Positions 32,716 through 39,996 of a stretch of 43,077 nt of DNA are shown here, piece by piece. The first letter of the stretch is position 1; every line of letters starts with the position of its first letter. Under the pieces are notes generated by a model, which saw only the letters and a list, made by a program, of their open reading frames with translations, did not search any database and was not told the origin of the DNA. Both the position numbers and the translations under genes were made by a program. The DNA comes from DATLXH01 sp035576005 (GTDB lineage Bacteria; Acidobacteriota; Thermoanaerobaculia; Gp7-AA8): positions 1 through 43,077 of the forward strand of contig DATLXH010000072.1 of NCBI GenBank assembly GCA_035576005.1, in the 5' to 3' direction.

Positions 32716-33030
32716 CTAACTCGCAGCTGCGGCTGCACTGCGTTGTGAAGCGGCGGCAGTCTCAACGACCAGATCGCTGGTTCCGGCGAATGCAACTACG
32801 CCGAATCCGAGCCCTTTCAGTTTGTTGTGCCAGAGAACGTCTCCGGTTGAAGGGTCCAGGCAAAAGAGCTCGCCGCCCGCGCCCGCAAGAATTCGATTGG
32901 TCGAGACGGACAGAGTCACGAAGGAGGAGGTCTTGAGCCGGGTACGCCAGATCTCCGTCCCTGTTGCTGCCTCGATCGCCACGACATGACCACCTACTCC
33001 GATGAAAACACGATCCTTGCTCTTCGCCAT
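32716..33030 (-). CDS. miniature PQQ-repeat protein
   Basis: 104 residues from ATG 33030 with AGGGGAG in front. Two PQQ/quinoprotein-type propeller strands are clear: VFIGVGGHVVAIEAATGTEIW and ILAGAGGELFCLDPSTGDVLW. Normal propellers need six to eight such blades, so this is either a two-blade protein that oligomerises or a remnant. There is no signal peptide. The C-terminus is alanine-rich (QRSAAAAAS). It is followed, after about 100 bp, by the operon with the ECF sigma factor and preceded by a DUF885 lipoprotein gene. Confidence 0.6.
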   Translation of the reverse strand: MAKSKDRVFIGVGGHVVAIEAATGTEIWRTRLKTSSFVTLSVSTNRILAGAGGELFCLDPSTGDVLWHNKLKGLGFGVVAFAGTSDLVVETAAASQRSAAAAAS

Positions 33031-33170
33031 AGTCTCCCCTTTCGAACCACCTGAGTTTTTCATCGCGGCAGACCAGGCTGGCCTGAACGTTAAGTACTCA
33101 CCCCGCGCACCTCACCCTTTTCCTCCGACTCCTGCGCTCGTGTTCAGCGCCCGTGCGCGAAATCCATGGA

Positions 33171-35006
33171 TCACCTGCTCGAGTCGATCCATTTATCGAT
33201 CTTCGTTTCCAGCACGTCGAGCGGCAGCGCGCCGTCCTCGAGCACTACGCGGTGGAAAGCCTTGATGTTGAACTTGCCGCCCAGCGTCTTCTCGGCCCGC
33301 GTGCGAAGCTCGCGGATCTTCAGCTCCCCGATCTTATAGGCCAGAGCCTGACTCGGGATCGCGATGAAACGCTCGACCTCAGAAACTGCTGACGTGTCCG
33401 AAGTCGAGGAGTTCGCCTTTGCGTACTCGATGGCCTTCTCGCGCGACCACCCTTTCAGATGGATCCCTGTGTCGAGCACGAGCCGGATGGCGCGCCAAAG
33501 CTCGCCCGACAAACCGCCGTAGTACTGATACGGATCGGTGTAGAGCCCCAGCTCCTTGCCGAGGGATTCAGCATACAGCCCCCATCCCTCGATGTAAGCG
33601 GTGTAGCCACCGAAGCGACGAAAGCGCGGGATCGACTCCAGCTCGCGCTGCATTGAAATCTGGAAATGGTGGCCCGGTGACCCTTCGTGCAGCAGAAGCG
33701 ACTCCATACCCGGCTTCGAGCGCGATTGCGGGTCGAACGTATTCAGGTAGAAGACGCCCGGACGTGAGCCGTCGGCGCTTGCGGCAGAGTACGAGCCACC
33801 GGCCGCAGAGCGCTCCCGAAATGCCTCCACGGGACGAATCTCGTAATCGGCTTTCGGCTTCACATCGAAGAGGCGGTCGGTTGAGTCATCGATGCGCTGT
33901 TTCGCCGCTCGATAGAGCGCCAGCATCTCCTCCTTCGATGTGTAGTGGAACTGCTGATCCTCGCGGACATACTTGAAAAAAGTCTGCAGGTCACCTTTGA
34001 AGCCGACCTGGCTCTTTACCTTTTCAATCTCGCCATGAATACGAGCTACTTCGCGCAGACCGATCTCGTGAATCTCCTCCGGGGTGAGCTCGGTCGTTGT
34101 GGTGTTCCGGACCAGGTTGCGATACCAGGCCTCGCCGTCGGGCAACGCAGTGAGCCCGACCGAGGCGCGACTGTGCGGAAGGTAATCGGTCCGTATGAAG
34201 TCGTGAAGCCGCCGGTACGCGGGGACGACACGGGAGGTAATGGCGTCGCGATAGGCGGCGGTGAGCCGCGTCCGATCGGTATCGGAGAACGTCGAGGGCA
34301 TGCTTTTGATGGGACCCCAGAAGACACTGGATTCGTGACTGTCCACCACGTGAGCGGCGAGTTGGGGTATCGACTTTTCCATCAGCACGCGCGGCTGGAC
34401 GATGCCGGCCGTCACTCCCTTCCGCAGGTTTGCGATTGCCACATCGACGGCGCGCTCGAAGCCGGCCATGCGTCCGAGAAAATCTTCGTAGTCTTCCACC
34501 GTCTTGAATGGATGGTTCCCGCTTCCCGAGCCTAGCTGTGCAAAGGAGGAGGCGAAGCTGTAAAACTGATTGAGCGGCTGGAGGTGGCCAGGAAACCGGC
34601 TCGAGCCGAGGGATGCTAACCGGCTCCGGATGAAAATGTCTCTCGTCAGCCGTTCTGATTCAGCGAGTCCGCGGACTTCGATTCCTCTAACTGAATCCAG
34701 ATACTTCTGGTCGAGAGCGCGCGACGCTTCCCGTTGCTCCTCGCTGAACGACGCCTCGTAGCGGTCGTTGAAACGGGTGTCGCCGATCGACGTTGCAAAG
34801 GTCGGATTGAGACGAAGCGTCTCTTCGAAGTACTCTTCGACCAACCTGCCCAGCTCTCGCGAAGGGGCATCGGACGGAGCAACCGCTGTTGAGGCAGTGG
34901 GCGGTCCGGCTGGTCGGCCCGGTCGAGAGAAGGATGTACTCGTGCAGCCGGCAACAAACAGAATCAGAGCGATTGAGGCAAGAAGATTCTTCAAGATTTC
35001 CTCCAC
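33171..35006 (-). CDS. DUF885-family lipoprotein, putative metalloprotein
   Basis: 611 residues. A lipoprotein signal (LLASIALILFVAGC, cysteine about 21) is followed by a low-complexity linker (PGRPAGPPTASTAVAPSD). The large helical domain matches DUF885: ATSIGDTRFNDRYEASFS near the start, HEGSPGHHFQISMQREL (a zinc-peptidase-like H-E-x5-H-H site), then YIEGWGLYAESLGKELGLY and IPSQALAYKIGELKIRELR. The family is thought to be a gluzincin-like peptidase, but the substrate is unknown. The length is usual for the family. A DUF4097-like gene lies 50 bp upstream. Confidence 0.9.
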   Translation of the reverse strand: MEEILKNLLASIALILFVAGCTSTSFSRPGRPAGPPTASTAVAPSDAPSRELGRLVEEYFEETLRLNPTFATSIGDTRFNDRYEASFSEEQREASRALDQKYLDSVRGIEVRGLAESERLTRDIFIRSRLASLGSSRFPGHLQPLNQFYSFASSFAQLGSGSGNHPFKTVEDYEDFLGRMAGFERAVDVAIANLRKGVTAGIVQPRVLMEKSIPQLAAHVVDSHESSVFWGPIKSMPSTFSDTDRTRLTAAYRDAITSRVVPAYRRLHDFIRTDYLPHSRASVGLTALPDGEAWYRNLVRNTTTTELTPEEIHEIGLREVARIHGEIEKVKSQVGFKGDLQTFFKYVREDQQFHYTSKEEMLALYRAAKQRIDDSTDRLFDVKPKADYEIRPVEAFRERSAAGGSYSAASADGSRPGVFYLNTFDPQSRSKPGMESLLLHEGSPGHHFQISMQRELESIPRFRRFGGYTAYIEGWGLYAESLGKELGLYTDPYQYYGGLSGELWRAIRLVLDTGIHLKGWSREKAIEYAKANSSTSDTSAVSEVERFIAIPSQALAYKIGELKIRELRTRAEKTLGGKFNIKAFHRVVLEDGALPLDVLETKIDKWIDSSR

Positions 35007-35056
35007 CCATGCGGGGCACGGGGCCGAATTGGCGGCGCTTCCCAGGATGACGACGT

Positions 35057-35875
35057 CTATTGTCCTCGCAGCACGATGCGCCCGAGATAGCCTGAACTAA
35101 GGTCGAGATGGAGGGTCTCGCCCCCATCGCCGAGCTCGCCCATCCAGTTCTCGGGGATCGCACCTGCTTCAAGCTCGAACGGCGTGTCGATCCGATAGCG
35201 CGACTGGATATTGTAGAAGACCCTTCCTTTCGGGATTGTCGCGCGTAGGGTCCCGTTGGTAATTGAGAGCGACACGGAACGCTTCGCAGGACTCGCGATC
35301 AATGAAGCCTCCACGTCGCCCGTCAGCCCCACCGTGGCCTGAACATACTGCGCTGACGACGCGGCGATGGAAATCCTGCCGGTTATCACTTCCAGATCGA
35401 GATTCGTCGCTCCAGCGTCCACGGAAATGTCGCCGTCGAAGAGACGACCAAGAATGTCTACGCCCTCAGGCACGCTGACCCGGAAGCGTACCGCGGGCTG
35501 GCCTTTCTTGAATCCCTGATACATCCGGCCACCGCCGCCTGGAACGCATTCGTTTGGCTTCTTCGGGTTCTGGGAAGGGTAAATCGCGCAGAGCGTGTAG
35601 CCTTGATCGTGCGTGACCAGCTCGATCCGTGGAACAGCGGCGCCGGCATCCCGCTCGATCGTGACTGTTGTCGCGCCGACCGGCGCGCGCGTGACACTGA
35701 TGGAGCCAGCCACTCCCTTGATGTCGAGCTTTGAACCCTTCGCGATCACCATCGACCATGGCGCATCGACCTGCAGCTCGGTCCTCGATTGAATGAGGGG
35801 TTTCCTGGCTGCGTGTGACGGGATAGCCAGTTGCAGGATGAACAAAGCTGGAAGCAGCACTCGATAAAAGCTCAT
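35057..35875 (-). CDS. secreted DUF4097-like beta-helical protein
   Basis: 272 residues with signal MSFYRVLLPALFILQLAIPSHA. The mature part has the repeated short-strand pattern of DUF4097: LDIKGVAGSISVTRAPVGATTVTIE, DISVDAGATNLDLEVITGRISIAA, VQATVGLTGDVEAS, SLSITNGTLRATIPKG. Such right-handed beta-helix proteins occur in the periplasm or on the surface. The function is unknown. It lies just upstream of the DUF885 lipoprotein gene, same strand, 50 bp apart, so the two could be co-transcribed. Nothing else is seen in the 244 bp before the next gene. Confidence 0.75.
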   Translation of the reverse strand: MSFYRVLLPALFILQLAIPSHAARKPLIQSRTELQVDAPWSMVIAKGSKLDIKGVAGSISVTRAPVGATTVTIERDAGAAVPRIELVTHDQGYTLCAIYPSQNPKKPNECVPGGGGRMYQGFKKGQPAVRFRVSVPEGVDILGRLFDGDISVDAGATNLDLEVITGRISIAASSAQYVQATVGLTGDVEASLIASPAKRSVSLSITNGTLRATIPKGRVFYNIQSRYRIDTPFELEAGAIPENWMGELGDGGETLHLDLSSGYLGRIVLRGQ

Positions 35876-36119
35876 GGAGATTAGTATAGGCGCCCCCGTC
35901 CCTCAGTTGCGCTCTCTCCGACACGGCAAAGTATGCGCTCACGTGGAAAGTGTCGGGGGTACGACGCCATTTACGTCGCACTCGCTGCGCTCACTGACGG
36001 AGTCTGGATCACGGCGGATGAACGCGCCGCACGGCTGGTGAAACCATCGCGACTCGTGCGACTGCTTCGTTAAGCACGCCTCGTTCGAGGTTCACTCACC
36101 TCAGCCAACCCACACCGCG

Positions 36120-39080
36120 TCATTTGCTCGGCACCACTGCGCCGAGGTAGCGATCGAGCCAGAGGAGCGACTCTTTGATCAGCTCGTTGCGTGGTACGGA
36201 ATGGCCGCCAGGAAACACCAGTCGCTTTTTGTGCGCCGGCGGAGTCCCCAGCAATTCGAACATCGGACGTTGCGATGTCTCGGGCGGGAAAAAGAAGTCA
36301 AACTCGCCATTGAGTATGAGTGTCGGCTGCCTCACCCGTGGCAGGTATGTCATCTGATCTGCTTCGGGCAGGGCACGCTGGAACATCAGACCGGCGACGT
36401 ACAGCACATTTGCCTGGATCCTCGGTTCGATGGCAGGAAGGATGGCGCCGAGTGCGCCTCCCCAGCTCAGGCCGAAGTAAGCAAGACGTTTGACATCGAT
36501 GTCGCTGCGAGTTTCGAGGTAATCGATCGATCGCCCCAGGTCCTTGCTCCACATGACCACGTAGTCCTTGTACGACGTGGTCTCACTGGGATAATCCGAC
36601 TTCAGGTCTCCGCCTCGCTCGTATGTCCCTTTGTAGATGGGCCAGAGGACTGCGCGGCCACTTTTCTGGAGGAATTCGACCCGGCCGAGCTCGAGTGACT
36701 TGCTCGAGCGTGCTCCGATGGATCCGGAGCCTGGAAAGTAGGCGACCACCTGGTATGGTGGCCTGCCCGAGGACGGCAGGAACAAGTACGCCGTCATTCG
36801 TTCGCCTCCGTACGCGGCGGCGAACGTAATCCTCTGGCGGATTCCCAACGGCGTGGGCGTTTCCTCTTCGATCTTTGCGTCGAGCTGTGTTTTATCGTAA
36901 GCGAAAAGCCTGAGATACTGCGCGAAGAGACTGTCAGGAACAGGCTTTTCTGCGAAAAAATCGCGCGTCGATCTGTCGATGCCCCGTTGCAGCGCGACGT
37001 TGGGCTCGTGTTCAGTCAGACGAATGCAGCGAAATCCGTTCGTGGGAGAGCGGTCGAACGGAGACTGTGCGTAGGAGTCGACGAAGGCATAGTCCTGGTC
37101 GCCCCAGCCTCCGCCAAGGATGAAACGTTCCCGTCCTTCGTCACTGGCGTTCCACATCCACTCACGTACGTTCCCGGCAAGGTCCGCAACCCCGAATCGA
37201 TTCATGCTCTTCGTGCTGCCGACCGGAAGCAATGCGTCGCCCGAAAGGTTCGACGCGGGGATGATGATCGAGCTTCCCACCGTGAACGCTACGCGATTCC
37301 AGTGAAAGATCGTAGGCAGCCGTTTTCCGGCCCATTCAGCGTACGCCGCGGCCTCATACCAGCTGACTCCCGAGACAGGGTATTTTCCCCGCCCCTCGGG
37401 GTGGGTTCCCACCTCCCAGGTCGCCGGACCGGGACGTCCGGTCTGGTCGACAAAGCGGCTGATGGCTTCGTCCCACGTGAGAGTTCGAGCTTTGTCGACA
37501 AACGGCTCAAGCCAGTACTTTTTGTCGCGATATCCACCAGCGTCGACAAAACGCTTGTACTCGTGGTTCGTCACTTCATGGCGATCCATCAGGAACGCCT
37601 TCGTCGGCTCAGGCTTGAGGTGGTCCAGCCCCGGAATGAAGAGCGCGAACTCACCGCCGGGAACAGGGGCCATCTCGTCAGGCACCTCGGATGGGTTACG
37701 CAGTCTGTAGCTCCACGCACTTCCGACAAGGGGGTGGTTCCATACGACGTCTTCCGCTGTACGCTTGCCCGGGAGCTCGAGCTGGACTCGCGTGAACCCT
37801 CGCGGAAACTGCACCTCAGTGAGCGGCGTTTTTCCGATGACGACCGGATCGGCGTCACGGTCGTTATAAGGCCTGGCGGATACCGTTGCACCTGGAGGAT
37901 CGGATTTAATGGTGAGCTCGCGGCTGAATTTCTGACGAAGGCGTTCGACCAGGGGATCCGATGGTGCCACTGCATCGATTTTTCGCGCGAGCATGAACGC
38001 ATCCCAGTTCTCTCGCCCGTCCTCGCTCTGGATCTGGTTGACGATGGTTTCGAGTTGGGGCAATGCCTCGCTGCGCACCCATCTCTTTTGCGCCTGTCGC
38101 TCGAGAAGCCAGGCGCCGGGAAGAGCCAGGAGCAGCACCCCGAGGGCTGCGAGAAGGATCCAGCGCCCTGCAGAACGGGGCGGTGCCGGGCGTGACCTCC
38201 CCGGATCCGAGGCGAGGTCGGCGCGGAGCGCTAGCATCTCGTCGCGCAGGGCGGAAGCGTCGGAATAGCGGGCGTCGGGATGTTTCTCGAGACAGTGGCG
38301 AATGATGCGATCGAGAGGAAGAGGTGCCGTCGGCGCAAGCTGGATCACCGGAGCCGGCGTGTCACGAAGGATCGACGAGAGAATTGAAATCGTGTTGTCG
38401 CCGCGGAAGGGACGCTGACCGGTGGTCATCTCGTACAGAACGATTCCGAACGAGAAGATGTCCGATCGCGGGTCGACCGGCTGACCCTGCGCCTGCTCGG
38501 GCGACATGTAGGCGACCGTGCCCAGTAGCGTTCCCTTGCGCGTCGTTGTCGCATCGCGAAGAGCCGTCTCGGTATCGGGCGTAGTGGCATCGCCCTCGAG
38601 CTTGGCAAGGCCGAAGTCGAGGATCTTCGGACGCCCGTCGTGATCGACCATGATGTTGTCAGGCTTGAGGTCACGATGAATCACGTGCTGTCGATGCGCC
38701 GCGGCAAGTCCGTCGGCGATCGCGGCGGCGAGCTCGACAACTCGTGCCGGAGCGAGCCCGTTGGCAATTTCATCAGTCAATGTGCGACCGCGGACCAGTT
38801 CCATCGCGAGGAAGTGCACGCCGCCGGCGTACTGGTGAAGCCCGTAGATCGCGGCGACGTTCGGGTGGTTCAGAGACGCGAGCAGCTTCGCCTCGCGGGC
38901 GAACCGCGCGAGTCGCTCCGGGTCGTTCGCAAACGCTCCTGGAAGAATCTTGACGGCGACCTCGCGGTCGAGAGTCGTGTCGATCGCCTTCCAGACTACG
39001 CCCATTCCCCCCGCACCGATTGGCGCGACCAGGCGGTAGTGAAGGAGCGCGGCACCGGGCTCGATCGTTGAAGTCTGCAT
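36120..39080 (-). CDS. Ser/Thr kinase - PEGA - FGE-sulfatase-like - alpha/beta hydrolase fusion
   Basis: 986 residues from ATG 39080; upstream in-frame starts add low-quality sequence. Kinase at 15-285: IGAGGMGVVW, catalytic K44, HRD 135-137, DFG 155-157 and GTVAYMSPEQ, so it should be active. One membrane helix is at about 307-325. A PEGA-like segment (KSDPPGATVSARPY) lies at about 395-440. An FGE-sulfatase-like domain runs about 450-700 (MDRHEVTNHEYKRFVDAGGY, YPVSGVSWYEAAAYAEWAGKRLPT, DLAGNVREWMWNASDEG, NGFRCIRL). A C-terminal alpha/beta hydrolase has S872 (GLSWGG), D928 (NGEFD) and H960 (GGHSV). The kinase is cytosolic; the enzyme domains are probably periplasmic. Confidence 0.88.
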   Translation of the reverse strand: MQTSTIEPGAALLHYRLVAPIGAGGMGVVWKAIDTTLDREVAVKILPGAFANDPERLARFAREAKLLASLNHPNVAAIYGLHQYAGGVHFLAMELVRGRTLTDEIANGLAPARVVELAAAIADGLAAAHRQHVIHRDLKPDNIMVDHDGRPKILDFGLAKLEGDATTPDTETALRDATTTRKGTLLGTVAYMSPEQAQGQPVDPRSDIFSFGIVLYEMTTGQRPFRGDNTISILSSILRDTPAPVIQLAPTAPLPLDRIIRHCLEKHPDARYSDASALRDEMLALRADLASDPGRSRPAPPRSAGRWILLAALGVLLLALPGAWLLERQAQKRWVRSEALPQLETIVNQIQSEDGRENWDAFMLARKIDAVAPSDPLVERLRQKFSRELTIKSDPPGATVSARPYNDRDADPVVIGKTPLTEVQFPRGFTRVQLELPGKRTAEDVVWNHPLVGSAWSYRLRNPSEVPDEMAPVPGGEFALFIPGLDHLKPEPTKAFLMDRHEVTNHEYKRFVDAGGYRDKKYWLEPFVDKARTLTWDEAISRFVDQTGRPGPATWEVGTHPEGRGKYPVSGVSWYEAAAYAEWAGKRLPTIFHWNRVAFTVGSSIIIPASNLSGDALLPVGSTKSMNRFGVADLAGNVREWMWNASDEGRERFILGGGWGDQDYAFVDSYAQSPFDRSPTNGFRCIRLTEHEPNVALQRGIDRSTRDFFAEKPVPDSLFAQYLRLFAYDKTQLDAKIEEETPTPLGIRQRITFAAAYGGERMTAYLFLPSSGRPPYQVVAYFPGSGSIGARSSKSLELGRVEFLQKSGRAVLWPIYKGTYERGGDLKSDYPSETTSYKDYVVMWSKDLGRSIDYLETRSDIDVKRLAYFGLSWGGALGAILPAIEPRIQANVLYVAGLMFQRALPEADQMTYLPRVRQPTLILNGEFDFFFPPETSQRPMFELLGTPPAHKKRLVFPGGHSVPRNELIKESLLWLDRYLGAVVPSK

Positions 39081-39372
39081 GGGAGATTGAGAGGTATTAA
39101 AGCACGATCCCAGGGCCATCCGAACGGGCCTCGTCGCACGTCCCCCCCCCCGAATAGCGTTCCAATGACGCCTAATTTTATCGGCGCTCAAAAGCACGCT
39201 CTACTCCCCGCTGGCAGTTCACTATCTATACGCCTCAAAGCACTGCATTCCACTGCAAAGCGCGTCAAGCCTCTCTTTGCACGAGATTACCGGTTGCTGC
39301 AGTGAGGATCGCCAGGCGATTGTGCGGGCTGCGACGCTGTGGTTGCGTCGATCACAATCTGGAGGACTGATC
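39081..39372. other. intergenic stretch, no gene
   Basis: The stretch holds a run of ten Cs at 39142-39151 and otherwise no repeat, hairpin or gene that I can support. It carries the promoters of the kinase gene (to the left) and of the decayed haloperoxidase gene (to the right), but no clear -35/-10 pair was found. Within it, AT content rises near 39180. Confidence 0.3.
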
Positions 39373-39536
39373 ATGAAACTGACCAGACTATTGAAGGGGC
39401 TTCTCGTCATTTGTGTCATTACGAACTCAGCATGCACCGCGCGTGCTGACGCTGTTGTGGATTGGAAGCGATCGCCTCGCAGGTAATCGTTGCGGCGGGA
39501 CGTCCTGGACCCTCCTGTCATTGCCCCGGTCAGTGA
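39373..39536 (+). pseudogene. frameshifted vanadium haloperoxidase-like gene start
   Basis: A GGAGG ribosome binding site precedes an ATG. The frame gives a signal peptide (MKLTRLLKGLLVICVITNSACTARA) and DAVVDW, then switches to KRSPRR and a stop. Reading on in the next frame from 39468 gives AIASQVIVAAGRPGPS. Together these read DAVVDW-(N)-AIASQVIVAAGRPGPS, typical of the start of secreted vanadium-dependent haloperoxidase/PAP2 proteins (family assignment from memory). Adding one base near 39467 would restore the frame. The similarity is lost after GPS, so the gene is both frameshifted and truncated. Sequencing error could explain only the first defect. Confidence 0.6.
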
Positions 39537-39714
39537 GCCTGTCGGTGCCGCAGCCGACGTTCTCGACCGCGTGTCGTGGGACTTTGATGCCGAGGACGAG
39601 CTTCTTTCACCCCTCGTCACCACCGAACGTTACTTTCGCGATTCCCGTGGAGTGACCATGACGAAGGTTGACCGGGGGGCCATGTCACGTGGTCCAGACG
39701 TTTTAAAGGAGTGA
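39490..39714 (+). pseudogene. unidentified coding remnant
   Basis: A 74-codon open frame that looks protein-like in its second half (ADVLDRVSWDFDAEDELLSP, then TTERYFRDSRG) but has no good start. The first codons overlap the haloperoxidase remnant in another frame. I do not recognise it. It may be another gene fragment or chance. Confidence 0.25.
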
Positions 39715-39777
39715 GTCTCGCCGTGTAGGAACGCCCGTCAAAACCTGATGACCGGCGACTTCCTCGATCGGTAATGA

Positions 39778-39927
39778 TGTTGTTTCAAGTCCGCCGTTCG
39801 CGATGCGTATTCCGCGCGTGTTGTTCCTTATCAGAGACCGAAGGAACTATTGCTCGTGACATCGATTCCGCGCTCTCCGCTAGGCAAGCTGCTCCGCGAG
39901 CAACTGATCGAAGAGCTGCACTCGTGA
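39778..39927 (+). pseudogene. 3' remnant of an acyl-CoA synthetase (AMP-binding) gene
   Basis: A 49-codon frame closed upstream by TGA at 39775 and ending at TGA 39925-39927. It contains VVPYQRPKELLLVTSIPRSP and then LGKLLREQLIEEL. This is the classic C-terminal subdomain ending of AMP-forming acyl-CoA synthetases (Y-K-R-P ... P-R-T-P-x-G-K-x-x-R), including the catalytic lysine of the GK motif. The rest of the enzyme is missing, so only the tail of a deleted gene remains. Confidence 0.6.
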
Positions 39928-39937
39928 TTACCGCGAC

Positions 39938-39993
39938 GGCTCCCGTCTCCCGAGGGAGAGGGAGAAGGTGGCGCGTCGAGCGCCGGGCGAAGG
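39938..39993. repeat. REP-like CTCCCG/CGGGAG repeat
   Basis: GGCTCCCGTCTCCCGAGGGA, followed by GAGGGAGAAGG and a CGAGCGCCGGGCGAAGG tail. The tail matches the end of the repeat at 5117-5166 (CGAGCGCCGGGTGAG). It ends four bases before the ATG of the kinase gene. Confidence 0.6.
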
Positions 39994-39996
39994 CGA

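Noticed and set aside
36987..38195. 402-residue open frame antisense to the kinase-FGE gene
   Set aside because: Arg-rich, no family sequence, and the opposite strand encodes clear PEGA and FGE domains.
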